A DNA stretch of 64,000 bases from Psychrobacter glacincola (GCA_001411745.2 LIQB01000002.1:249892-313891); one strand, 5' to 3'; numbered from the stretch's first letter, positions 1 through 8,564 are shown. The notes: generated by a model from the letters alone, not told the origin. Made by a program: numbers and translations.

Positions 1-348
1 AATGATGGTATAGCCAATCGGTGCATAGTTCTCATTGTACATGCCGGCATTCATGGCAAAGTTCAGCGCTTGATTGGAGGGTAAAGTCGCTAATAACGTA
101 TCAAAGGTTAGCAACGATTTCGTACTATCAGGCTGCTGCCAAAATAATTTTAATGAATAGTGACCATTCATCAAGGCTTGAGCATCAATGCTACAAACAC
201 TATAAGAAAATGGTGCATCCTGAGTCTGGCACGACCAGTTTTGTGTCTTGTTGTCAGCAGCATCAGTGCTTATCGGTTGGCAAGCACTGACACTTATCAA
301 GAGTAGGGCGACTGCTCCTAAAGGTAAGGGAAGAGCGAAATTTGGCAT
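1..348 (-). CDS. Phosphodiester glycosidase (DUF2233/NAGPA-like) lipoprotein, 5' part
   Basis: The first 116 codons of a leftward gene are present; the rest lies outside the window. The ATG is at 348 and the frame stays open to base 1. The N-terminus is a short hydrophobic signal (LGAVALLLISV) ending in the lipobox VSAC, so the product is probably an outer-membrane or periplasmic lipoprotein. Residues near the cut read FAMNAGMYNENYAPIGYTI, which matches the N-terminal core of the DUF2233 phosphodiester glycosidase family as I remember it (Asn-Ala-Gly-Met-Tyr). These are predicted sugar-phosphodiester hydrolases, and the physiological substrate of the bacterial members is mostly unknown. Family assignment is moderately sure and the lipoprotein call is good. 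Confidence 0.7.
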   Translation of the reverse strand, partial: MPNFALPLPLGAVALLLISVSACQPISTDAADNKTQNWSCQTQDAPFSYSVCSIDAQALMNGHYSLKLFWQQPDSTKSLLTFDTLLATLPSNQALNFAMNAGMYNENYAPIGYTII

Positions 349-420
349 CAATGATATATCTTTTATAGTATGGAGTGAGATATAAATAGTCAGGGCTCAC
401 GGATTTTTAATCGCTAAATC

Positions 421-2223
421 TCAATCATTGTTAAGTGGAACATCGCGAAAAGTATTGTTGACGTTGCCGATTAATTGCCCACCGCCAGTGATACTTGCAA
501 AGTTGCCAAGGCTCTGTTCCACCGATGTAGTGGTTTCTCTACCTTTATCCCGTGAGTCTTTATTATAAGCAATGAGAGCGTCATCATTGGCTAAAAAGCT
601 ATCCGGGTTCGCCATGACCCACATCTGATTAAACACATCTGCGCGGGCGCTATTATTGAGTAGCGCTCCCTTATCCGTAAAATAAAAGAACTTCGATAAT
701 AGTTTTATCTGCCCATCATCGAGGCGGCGCGCGATATGATAAGGTTGTAATTGGCTTGGGTGTTGTAAGCCGACCGCGCCAACGATACTGGCCAGGGATT
801 TCAGAGTGTTTTTATGAAAGCTTGCGACGCGCTCAGCTTTGCTGGGGACATCGAGCGCCTTTTGACGATACGGGTCTTGGGTGGCAACGCCAGTCGGGCA
901 AGTATTGGTATGGCATGAACGTGATTGAATACAGCCAACGGCAAACATAAAGCCGCGCGCTGAATTACACCAGTCTGCGCCCAAGGCAATCATACGGGCA
1001 ATATCGAAACCAGAGACGATTTTACCGCTCACGCCAAGTTTGATTTTATCGCGAATGCCTGCGCCGACCAAAGTATTGTGTATTAATAAAAACCCTTCAA
1101 CCATCGGCATGCCGACATTGTCCATGAATTCGACAGGAGCCGCGCCAGTACCGCCTTCTGCGCCATCGATGACGATGAAATCAGGATAGTTGTCGGTTTC
1201 GATCATGGCTTTCACAATGGCCATAAACTGCCAAGGCTGACCAACACAAAGTTTGAAGCCCACAGGTTTGCCGCCTGACAACTCGCGCAGTTGTTGCCAA
1301 AAAGCCACCAATTCTCGCGGGGTACTAAAGGCGGTATGCGATGAGGGCGACACACAATCTTGACCTGTCGGTACTTGACGGGTATCAGCGATTTCTTGGG
1401 TGATTTTCTCCGCGGGTAGCACGCCACCTTTACCAGGTTTTGCCCCTTGAGATAATTTGATTTCAATCATTTTTACTTGTGGATCAACCGCTTTTTCGGC
1501 AAAAGACTGCGGGTCAAAATTGCCACTATCATCACGGCAACCAAAATACCCTGTACCTAGCTCCCAAATCAAATCACCACCGAACTTGCGATGATAAGGG
1601 CTGATAGCCCCTTCACCCGTATCATGAGTAAAGCCGCCCATTTTTGCGCCTTGATTGAGCGCCATAATCGCGTTAGCCGATAAGCTGCCAAAGCTCATCG
1701 CCGAGATATTAAATACCGACATATCATGCGGCTGCTGACACCGCTCACCGCCGACCATAATACGAAAATCTTTATTTTCTAGAGGTTGGCTAATCGCTGA
1801 TTGTAAAAACCATTCTTTACCATTGGTGTATAAATTATCTAGCGTACCAAAGGCATTGGTGTCACTGACATTCTTAGCACGTTGGTAAATGAGCGCCCGC
1901 TGCTGGCGTGAAAACGGTACTTGTTCTTTGTCATTTTCTAGTAAATATTGACGAATTTCAGGACGAAAGTCTTCAAGTACATAACGAATATGTCCGGCAA
2001 CGGGATAGTTTTTCAAAATAGCATGCTTTGATTGTATGACGTCATAAATCCCCAAGCATACCCCAAACCCACCGAGAATAATTAACCACCAATTTAGCAA
2101 TAGTAGACCTGCTAAAAATATTAAGATGGCAGCGCCAAAGGTGCTATAACGCAGCAATAAGCCGACCAAATACGGAGAGTTGGTTTTAGGTTCAGGATTT
2201 AGATTGGTACGAGATTGGGGCAT
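421..2223 (-). CDS. Membrane-anchored FMN-binding glutamate synthase family protein
   Basis: About 600 residues. Two hydrophobic segments lie near residues 20-65, followed by a complete FMN-binding glutamate synthase domain: SFGSLSANAIMALNQGAKMGG, the phosphate-binding KPGKGG loop, and IDGAEGGTGAAP. Three cysteines at about 431, 437 and 442 (CxxxxxCxxxxC, CIQSRSCHTNTCPTG) match the 3Fe-4S cluster of the GltB/ferredoxin-dependent enzymes. The glutaminase domain of true GltB is absent, so ammonia-producing glutamine hydrolysis is not expected. Stand-alone proteins of this type are common, but their reaction is not well established. A TTG at 2235 would add four residues; I prefer ATG 2223, which has GAG seven bases upstream. 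The gene follows rtcA on the same strand after about 210 bp, and co-transcription is uncertain. Confidence 0.85.
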   Translation of the reverse strand: MPQSRTNLNPEPKTNSPYLVGLLLRYSTFGAAILIFLAGLLLLNWWLIILGGFGVCLGIYDVIQSKHAILKNYPVAGHIRYVLEDFRPEIRQYLLENDKEQVPFSRQQRALIYQRAKNVSDTNAFGTLDNLYTNGKEWFLQSAISQPLENKDFRIMVGGERCQQPHDMSVFNISAMSFGSLSANAIMALNQGAKMGGFTHDTGEGAISPYHRKFGGDLIWELGTGYFGCRDDSGNFDPQSFAEKAVDPQVKMIEIKLSQGAKPGKGGVLPAEKITQEIADTRQVPTGQDCVSPSSHTAFSTPRELVAFWQQLRELSGGKPVGFKLCVGQPWQFMAIVKAMIETDNYPDFIVIDGAEGGTGAAPVEFMDNVGMPMVEGFLLIHNTLVGAGIRDKIKLGVSGKIVSGFDIARMIALGADWCNSARGFMFAVGCIQSRSCHTNTCPTGVATQDPYRQKALDVPSKAERVASFHKNTLKSLASIVGAVGLQHPSQLQPYHIARRLDDGQIKLLSKFFYFTDKGALLNNSARADVFNQMWVMANPDSFLANDDALIAYNKDSRDKGRETTTSVEQSLGNFASITGGGQLIGNVNNTFRDVPLNND

Positions 2224-2430
2224 GGCTACACTCAACAGTAATACATAAATATTAAAAAGGTGACAATGATTTAAAGAGAGAGTAGGGTAAAAACCACCCT
2301 CTTATGACCATTATTGTTAGACACTGACAAAGCGCTCAGATTTATCGCCTACATCATACACATATGATATCACTGCATAGCAGTAATTGGGTAACAGAGT
2401 GCTACTGTTGATGTTGCTAGTGGCGTGATT

Positions 2431-3534
2431 TTAACAGACAACTTGTACCAAAGTTTTCTGCTCATCGATCACTGTAAGCTGAATCTCAACGGGCAAAAAT
2501 TGCTGAATGAGCCATGCTTGGGTTTCAGCGTGCTTACTAACGACACGTGCGGTAAACTCGCCACCGCCTGCTAACGCCAACGGTAAGAGTAATTGATCGG
2601 TTAAGTATTCATCGACCAGTGAGTCGGTGTTAAATATATAACGTTTGACTAAGCCTGATAAACGACAACCTATCTTTTCCGCTGAGCTGCGTTTTTCTCC
2701 TAGTAAAGTAAACACCTCGGCGTGATATTCTTCATGATTTTGGGTGTCAGAAACCTCATGAGTGACTTGTGCATAGCAGCTATTGCCTTCACCTATACCT
2801 TGTAATTTAAAGCTTTTAGTCGTAATTAGTGTCTTATCAATACCTGCTTCAACCAATGATGCTTGAGCACTGGCAAGCTCGCGTTTGCAAATATCGTACT
2901 CTAGATTAAGCACGCTCGCGACCAGCTCTATACCGTTAAGCTTACCGCGTTTAGTCAGGTTAAATTGTGAAGCGCCTGCATGGCGCATAAATGGCGTTAT
3001 CGTCGCTTTAATCATGCCGCCACCAATAGGCGCAAACCCTGCTTGCACGCATTCGATACCCACGTGCATACCCAATTTCGCTAATGCAGGGACGAACGCT
3101 TGCTGCAAAAAGTCCGTGGTTGGCGCGAGTGGATTGTGCGTGCCGCCTTTTATTGTTACGGTTGATACCATTTGCGTGTTGGTATTGGCAAACAATAATG
3201 CTGGCAATAGTGTTTGTAGCACCAAACTGGTACTGCCAGCTGAGCCGATATCAAACGTATAATCGCCCGATTTCACTGTACTTGGCGTAAAGGTGAACGT
3301 CATACTGCCCAAAACTGCACCTGTCACGGTGGCATTTGATATTTGCTGCGAGGCTTGTACGCACATCAAGTGCTGACGCATCAATCCTGATTTGGTTCGC
3401 CTAGCACGGATATTGGTGATCTCGATTGGTGTGCCTGTGAGCATAGATAACGATAGGGCAGTGCGAATGATTTGCCCGCCACCTTCGCCTGAGCTGCCGT
3501 CAATTTTTAGGGTTTTTGGTTTTGTTTTAGTCAT
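2431..3534 (-). CDS. rtcA: RNA 3'-terminal phosphate cyclase RtcA
   Basis: Uses ATP to turn RNA 3'-phosphates (and 2'-phosphates) into 2',3'-cyclic phosphates through an enzyme-AMP intermediate, which prepares or protects ends for RtcB. The N-terminus has the family signature GSSGEGGGQIIRTALSLS (about 13-30) followed by RARRTKSGLMRQH. H335 in KHAETQAWL is at the place of the adenylated histidine of E. coli RtcA. At 367 residues it is slightly longer than the usual 340 or so. The start is ATG 3534 with no strong ribosome binding site. It is the last gene of the rtcB / TPR-HEPN / rtcA row and sits 70 bp after the HEPN fragment. Expression probably depends on the sigma-54 promoter upstream of rtcB. 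Confidence 0.96.
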   Translation of the reverse strand: MTKTKPKTLKIDGSSGEGGGQIIRTALSLSMLTGTPIEITNIRARRTKSGLMRQHLMCVQASQQISNATVTGAVLGSMTFTFTPSTVKSGDYTFDIGSAGSTSLVLQTLLPALLFANTNTQMVSTVTIKGGTHNPLAPTTDFLQQAFVPALAKLGMHVGIECVQAGFAPIGGGMIKATITPFMRHAGASQFNLTKRGKLNGIELVASVLNLEYDICKRELASAQASLVEAGIDKTLITTKSFKLQGIGEGNSCYAQVTHEVSDTQNHEEYHAEVFTLLGEKRSSAEKIGCRLSGLVKRYIFNTDSLVDEYLTDQLLLPLALAGGGEFTARVVSKHAETQAWLIQQFLPVEIQLTVIDEQKTLVQVVC

Positions 3535-3604
3535 GAGTATTTATTATCTTTATTGGCAAATGAGTAGGGCCTCTGCGAGCTTCATTTTGGTACTCTCTTA
3601 TTCT

Positions 3605-4342
3605 TCATTTTCTAAGTATATTTTTTTGTTCAAGAAACTTATTTTGAATTAAAATATCAGGGATATTGTTAAGAGCTTCCCTCTCGGCTTTGATCCTAAC
3701 TGCAAAGACGAAGGAAAAAATGGCTGAACGTGTCAATTGCAGGACATGCTCGGCGCTCTCAACAAATTCGGACTCTGAAATAAAAACTGGTTCTTCATAA
3801 TAGGCTAATGAGGTTTCAATATCTTCAGGTTTTTCATTCTCATAAACAAATACAAAACTATGCTCCAAGGCATTTCGCCACTGCTTGTAAAAACTAAGCT
3901 CACCTTCTAGCTTGTGATTTAAATCACAAGCTATGCTATATAAACCAATCAAACCTTCATTATCATAAGCTTCGAACTTTTGACGTCTGTCTTCGTTTTC
4001 AAGTTCCCAAAAGGTATGAAAGTATGAGGGCCTGACTTTACCTTTATTGGTTTTAAGTTGTAAATCAAACAACAAAGCAATGGCATTACCTATCTTATCT
4101 AGTATACCAAAGCAAATTCGAAAAGCAGTACGAAGCTTTTCGATGTTTGTTCCTAGCAGCTCGTTGTCATATAGCTCCGCATAGCAAGCATCATCGTCAA
4201 TATCGTTATCTTTCTTATCAGATTGATGTTCATACAACATTAATCTAGCAAGTCCAAATTCGGATTTAAGCCTATTTAATACCTTCTCCATCGGTAATAT
4301 AAAATCTCCAGCAACTGCTCTAGTGGGCACTGGGATATTCAA
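3605..4342 (-). pseudogene. C-terminal HEPN half (LA2681-like) of a TPR-HEPN protein, cut off by an in-frame TGA
   Basis: A 245-residue open frame beginning at TTG 4342. It is in exactly the same frame as the upstream TPR gene, and only the TGA at 4415-4417 separates them. The 24 codons between (CLDNFLSLSEHGLYCKCHGSARDN) are open, so the two pieces are one gene of about 545 codons. The fragment is mainly helical and contains R156-NALE-H161, the Rx4-6H motif of HEPN RNases, in FYKQWRNALEHSF. From memory this fits the LA2681-like HEPN family, whose members carry TPR repeats in front; this was not checked by search. HEPN RNases of this motif type usually cut RNA to leave 2',3'-cyclic phosphate and 5'-OH. 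No good ribosome binding site precedes TTG 4342, so separate translation is doubtful. Confidence 0.65.
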
Positions 4343-4414
4343 GTTATCACGCGCACTTCCATGACACTTACAATATAAACCATGTTCACTAAGGCTTAAA
4401 AAATTATCTAAACA

Positions 4415-5242
4415 TCATCTACGATATTCTGACAAAGATTGATATTCCTGTTCGTCTAAATGTTTGTCATCTTCTATATCTATACCCAAATCCAAACAAT
4501 AATCTTCGATCTCTTTTTCCGTGTGTTTGGCCTTATTGAAAAAGTTATTTTGCCAGTCATAAGGAAATTCACTCGAAACACTAGCATGATAATAGCCTTG
4601 AGCTACCTCTTTATATTGTTGGATCGAGAATACTTCTGTAATCTGATTTAATAGTGCTAAACATTCACTGCGATTTACCCAAGATTCTGGAATGTCTAAT
4701 CCCATACAATTGACCTTGTCAAACAAACTTAATGCTTCTGAAAATCTATACTGCAGATATAGATTTATTCCCATATTAACCATAACCTGTGGCGACAAAA
4801 CATCTTTATTTTTTCTACGAATCATAGTTGCTTTGAGAAGTAATGACCCTACTTCTGAAAATCTTTCTATCTTACTGACATCAGTTTTACAGTAGTTATT
4901 GGAATCACTTTGAGTCAAATTACCTTTAGCGTTTGCTAAGCAGTAGTAATAACTATCACGAGTTAAACAGTGTTCAAAGCTATTAGACTCCATTATTTCC
5001 AATCCGATTTGAGAAGACTCTAGGTTGGAATCCCTATTACCTAAATCAACAAATAGTCCAGCAAGTCTAAAAAATGCGTAGGAAAAACTAGGGTCACTAA
5101 GATCATGGACTTTTTCTAGAAGCTCCTTTAAATATAAGCATAACTTATAGCTTTGTTCAAACTGCCCTTTATTAATCATTTCAGATGCATTATCTAACTG
5201 CAAGTTTGTATATATAAGCTTAGACTGGATGGAATCTTCCAT
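4415..5242 (-). CDS. TPR-like N-terminal half of an LA2681-type TPR-HEPN protein, ends at a premature TGA
   Basis: 275 residues from ATG 5242, with a good ribosome binding site (AAGGA, 7 bases upstream). The protein is a run of helices with TPR character, e.g. MINKGQFEQSYKLCLYLKELLEKV, YAFFRLAGLFVDLGN, MVNMGINLYLQYRFSEALSLFDKV. TPR arrays bind proteins, so this half may sense or recruit a partner. It lies 39 bp after rtcB and is surely in the rtc transcript. The stop at 4415-4417 is followed in the same frame by the HEPN half. Base composition differs sharply from the neighbours: 18 of 60 bases are G or C in 4861-4920, against 30 of 60 in rtcB at 5521-5580, which suggests acquisition from elsewhere. 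It may be a truncated but expressed TPR protein, or the front of a dead gene. Confidence 0.7.
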   Translation of the reverse strand: MEDSIQSKLIYTNLQLDNASEMINKGQFEQSYKLCLYLKELLEKVHDLSDPSFSYAFFRLAGLFVDLGNRDSNLESSQIGLEIMESNSFEHCLTRDSYYYCLANAKGNLTQSDSNNYCKTDVSKIERFSEVGSLLLKATMIRRKNKDVLSPQVMVNMGINLYLQYRFSEALSLFDKVNCMGLDIPESWVNRSECLALLNQITEVFSIQQYKEVAQGYYHASVSSEFPYDWQNNFFNKAKHTEKEIEDYCLDLGIDIEDDKHLDEQEYQSLSEYRR

Positions 5243-5281
5243 AATTTTATCCTTGTGATATTAGAAAATAATAGTTCCTAC

Positions 5282-6514
5282 CTATCCTTTAACACAAACC
5301 ACCTGCCGCAAGGTATGTACCACTTCTACCAAATCACTTTGTGCTTGCATCACATCATCAATATTTTTATAAGCCGCTGGAATCTCATCAATCACATCCA
5401 CGTCCTTTCGGCATTCTACGCCCGCAGTCTGTGCAATTTGATCGGCGACTGTAAATACCTTTTTCGCCTCAGTACGTGACATGATACGACCTGCGCCATG
5501 CGAGCAAGAGCAAAACGATTCTTCGTTTCCTTTACCGCGTACGATGAATGATTTGGCACCCATCGACCCCGGAATGATTCCGTATTCACCAACGCGGGCA
5601 CGCACTGCGCCTTTGCGGGTTACAAATACTTCTTCGCCATAATGCTCTTCTTTGGCCACATAGTTATGATGGCAGTTCACCGCTTTTACGGCTGCATCAA
5701 ACGGCTTAGGTATGATTTGGCGTAGCGCTTTAATGGCTTTCTCCATCATGATTTCACGGTTTTTAAAGGCAAAACGTTGCGCCCAACCGACGGCAAACCA
5801 ATAGTCATCGAAATGCTCTGTACCCTCGGCAAAGTAGGCCAAATCTTTATCAGGCAAGTTGATGAACCATTTGCGCATGTCTTCACGTGCCAGCTCAATA
5901 AAATAGCGACCGATGGCATTACCCACACCGCGTGAGCCTGAGTGCAGCATGATCCAAACTTGGTTGGTTTCATCAAGGCACACCTCGACGAAATGGTTAC
6001 CCGTACCCAGCGTACCCAAATGGTTAAGGTTATTGGTATTTTTAAGTTTAGGATGCTTTTGGGTTATATAATTAAAGTCATCCACCAGCGTTCCCCAGCC
6101 GTTCATTACGGTATCATCAGGGTTTGCCCATGCGCCAACATCACGGCGTGACCCGCGACCACGCGTTTTACTACGACCATGTGGAATGGCTTTTTCTAGT
6201 TCGGTACGCAGACCAAGCAAACTATCTGGCAAATCGTTCGCGGTTAGGGTGGTTTGCACTGCCATCATCCCGCAGCCGATATCGACGCCAACGGCAGCCG
6301 GAATAATCGCTTCTTTGGTTGGCAATACCGTACCGATAGTCGCGCCAATACCAACGTGTACATCGGGCATCACCGCAAGCCATTTATAGACAAACGGCAT
6401 TTTTGAGGCTTTGATCAATTGGTCGTGTGCTTTTGGATCGACGGGCACGCCTTTAGTCCAAAGTCTAATCGGCGTTCCACCGTCTTGAATGATGTTATGA
6501 GTAGTTGGTTGCAT
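5282..6514 (-). CDS. rtcB: RNA-splicing ligase RtcB (3'-phosphate/5'-OH RNA ligase)
   Basis: GTP- and Mn-dependent ligase that joins RNA 3'-phosphate or 2',3'-cyclic phosphate ends to 5'-OH ends. The 410 residues match the short bacterial form. Metal and active-site motifs are all visible: AVGVDIGCGM with D78 and C81, GTGNHFVEV at about 171-178, HSGSRGVGN at 191-199, NCHHNYV at 280-286, and SCSHGAGRIMSR, where H339 corresponds to the guanylylated histidine. ATG 6514 has AAGGA seven bases upstream. It is the first gene of the leftward rtc row, with a sigma-54 promoter about 60 bases upstream, and is divergent from rtcR. Nothing in the sequence suggests loss of function. Confidence 0.97.
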   Translation of the reverse strand: MQPTTHNIIQDGGTPIRLWTKGVPVDPKAHDQLIKASKMPFVYKWLAVMPDVHVGIGATIGTVLPTKEAIIPAAVGVDIGCGMMAVQTTLTANDLPDSLLGLRTELEKAIPHGRSKTRGRGSRRDVGAWANPDDTVMNGWGTLVDDFNYITQKHPKLKNTNNLNHLGTLGTGNHFVEVCLDETNQVWIMLHSGSRGVGNAIGRYFIELAREDMRKWFINLPDKDLAYFAEGTEHFDDYWFAVGWAQRFAFKNREIMMEKAIKALRQIIPKPFDAAVKAVNCHHNYVAKEEHYGEEVFVTRKGAVRARVGEYGIIPGSMGAKSFIVRGKGNEESFCSCSHGAGRIMSRTEAKKVFTVADQIAQTAGVECRKDVDVIDEIPAAYKNIDDVMQAQSDLVEVVHTLRQVVCVKG

Positions 6515-6574
6515 GTTGTATTCCTTAGCGTTGCAAAGTTTGTTTATTATGAAAGATGATTCTTGCTTTATATG

Positions 6575-6592
6575 ATGCTAAGGGCGTGCCAA
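6575..6592 (-). promoter_or_regulatory. Sigma-54 (RpoN) promoter of the rtcB row
   Basis: On the minus strand the sequence reads TTGGCACGCCCTTAGCAT. The -24 part (TGGCACG) is perfect. The -12 part is TAGCA against the consensus TTGCA. Exactly ten bases separate the invariant GG and GC. Transcription would start near 6565, about 50 bases before the rtcB ATG. This fits RtcR being a GAFTGA-type sigma-54 activator encoded next door. Confidence 0.85.
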
Positions 6593-6769
6593 GTTTTTAA
6601 TATACTCAAAATTTATTTATAAGTAATTGATAGTAAATGGTTTAATTTCTTAATTGTTTTTCGAATAGATTAATTTACTTAACTATGGGCTAAAAATATA
6701 TAGAAATAAGTCTAACTAGATAGAAAATAATATATGATTTACTAATGATAATCAGTGATAAGTAATATT
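6593..6769. promoter_or_regulatory. AT-rich upstream region shared by rtcB and rtcR, with candidate activator sites
   Basis: About 175 bp of very AT-rich DNA lies between the sigma-54 promoter and the rtcR start. The 7-mer AGTAAAT occurs at 6632-6638, and its inverse ATTTACT at 6673-6679 and 6737-6743. These are candidate RtcR upstream binding sites, but such a short AT-rich word could recur by chance. The DNA is also suitable for bending by IHF. No clear sigma-70 promoter for rtcR was singled out. Confidence 0.3.
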
Positions 6770-8491
6770 ATGAACAGTGATTCGAACAACAAAACTGCCG
6801 TCATCGGCTTCCTCGGCACTACTTTAGACAATGGTTTTAATGATAAGCGTTGGCAGCGTTGGCGACCAACCGTCAGTTTAGGCCTGCATGATGAGTTGCT
6901 CGTCGATGAGCTGCATATTTTATATAGCAAGCGTGATAAGCGCCTGTTTAAAATAATTGTCGATGACGTGGCACAAGTTAGTCCGAACACTACCGTTATT
7001 GGTCATCATGTGGCATTGATTAGTCCGTGGGATTTTGCCGATGTTTATGCTGAGCTGTATGACTTTGCCGCAGGGTTTGATTTTCAGGATAGTACCGATT
7101 ACTTGCTGCATCTGACCACAGGTACGCACGTGGCGCAGATTTGCTGGTTCTTGTTGGTAGAGGCAGGCTTTATTCCCGCAGATTTGATTCAGACCTCGCC
7201 TTGCCCAAGACCTGACCAAGCCGATCCGCAAGGTCGCTATCAAGTGATTGACTTGGATGTCTCACGCTATGATGGATTACGTGAACGCTTTGAAGCAGAA
7301 AAACAGCAACATTGGCAAACCTTACAAGCCAATCTAGTCACCCAAAATGCCGCTTATCAAAAGCTCATCTCCGATATCGAAAAGGTCGCAACCCGCTCAA
7401 CTGCACCCATACTACTGATGGGCGCAACAGGGGCGGGCAAGTCGCAATTGGCAGGCCAAATTTACGCGCTTAAAAAAGCCAAAGCCAACAGCACGCAAGG
7501 CAAAAACACGCTTGAACAATTCATCGAGGTCAACTGCGCCACGCTGCGTGGTGACACTGCCATGAGTGTGTTATTTGGTCATGTCAAAGGGGCATTTACG
7601 GGCGCTGCGACGAGCCGTGATGGGCTGCTAAAATTAGCTGATGGTGGATTGTTATTCTTAGATGAGATTGGCGAATTAGGGCTTGATGAGCAAGCGATGC
7701 TATTGACCGCACTGGAAGAGCAGCGCTTTTATCCACTTGGCAGTGATACGCCGATTAGCGTGTCATTTCAGCTGATGGCAGGCACCAATAAAGACTTGCG
7801 GCAAGCGGTCGCTAATGGCGAGTTTCGGGCAGACTTGTTTGCGCGTCTCAATACGTGGACGTTTTTTCTGCCATCACTCAAAGATAGGCTAGAGGACTTA
7901 CCAGCCAATATAGATTATGAATTGGCGCGCTTGGGTAGCGAGCAACAGCAGCATTATCGATTTATGCCAGAAGCAAGGCAGCTGTATGAAAGCTTTGCAA
8001 TGAGTCAGGATGCGACATGGCAGGGGAACTTTCGTGATTTGACGGCCAGTATGATTCGCCTGACCACGCTAGCTGAAAGTAAAGTCATTCGCAATGATGA
8101 TGTGCAAGCGGAGATTGATCGCTTAACACATCTTTGGGAGCTGCCTGACAGTTTGAGTGGCTCGAATAGTTTAATTAATGACAATAAAGGCAATAAAAAT
8201 AGCCCAAGCGATAATAACCCTGATACTAGTTTAGATAGCGAAACTGTTGAGCAGGGTAGCCATAATATTTTAAGAAGATATCTCGATGAAGAGATTCTGG
8301 CGACTATTGATCCGTTTGATGCGGTGCAATTGGCATATGTGATTGAGATTTGTATTAACCATAAAAATCAAGCAGCGGCGGGGCGCTATCTGTATGCCAA
8401 CTCACGCGACAAGCTAAAAAGCCCGAATGATAGTGATAGATTGCGTAAGTATCTGATGAAATTTGGGTTGAGGTTTGATGGGTTAAAATGA
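6770..8491 (+). CDS. rtcR: RtcR, sigma-54-dependent activator with CARF-type sensor domain
   Basis: Activates the rtc row when RNA damage is sensed. The residues after ATG 6770 align by eye with E. coli RtcR along the whole length. The N-terminal regulatory part (about 1-180) includes VIGFLGTTLD, NPWDF-like ISPWDFADVY and DYLLHLTTGTHVAQICWFLL, the CARF-type Rossmann domain described for RtcR. The AAA+ domain follows, with Walker A GATGAGKS at about 218-225, the sigma-54 contact loop GAFTGA at 274-279 and Walker B LLFLDEIGE at 294-302. The C-terminus has a helix-turn-helix ending in DRLRKYLMKFGL. A Ser/Asn/Asp-rich linker of about 45 residues before the DNA-binding region is longer than in E. 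coli. A GTG at 6755 could add five residues. It is divergent from rtcB. Confidence 0.95.
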   Translation: MNSDSNNKTAVIGFLGTTLDNGFNDKRWQRWRPTVSLGLHDELLVDELHILYSKRDKRLFKIIVDDVAQVSPNTTVIGHHVALISPWDFADVYAELYDFAAGFDFQDSTDYLLHLTTGTHVAQICWFLLVEAGFIPADLIQTSPCPRPDQADPQGRYQVIDLDVSRYDGLRERFEAEKQQHWQTLQANLVTQNAAYQKLISDIEKVATRSTAPILLMGATGAGKSQLAGQIYALKKAKANSTQGKNTLEQFIEVNCATLRGDTAMSVLFGHVKGAFTGAATSRDGLLKLADGGLLFLDEIGELGLDEQAMLLTALEEQRFYPLGSDTPISVSFQLMAGTNKDLRQAVANGEFRADLFARLNTWTFFLPSLKDRLEDLPANIDYELARLGSEQQQHYRFMPEARQLYESFAMSQDATWQGNFRDLTASMIRLTTLAESKVIRNDDVQAEIDRLTHLWELPDSLSGSNSLINDNKGNKNSPSDNNPDTSLDSETVEQGSHNILRRYLDEEILATIDPFDAVQLAYVIEICINHKNQAAAGRYLYANSRDKLKSPNDSDRLRKYLMKFGLRFDGLK

Positions 8492-8564
8492 AGCATCTTT
8501 CATAAGACAAAACCCATCAACTAAGCCAAGATACTCGTACTATAGCTTTATCATTTATTCTCTT

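Noticed and set aside
21..290. 89-codon plus-strand frame at the left end
   Set aside because: It is opposite the lipoprotein gene fragment, which has a signal peptide, lipobox and family motif.
4340..4342. TTG as an independent start of a separate HEPN gene
   Set aside because: No usable ribosome binding site, and the frame continues upstream in phase with the TPR gene to the TGA.
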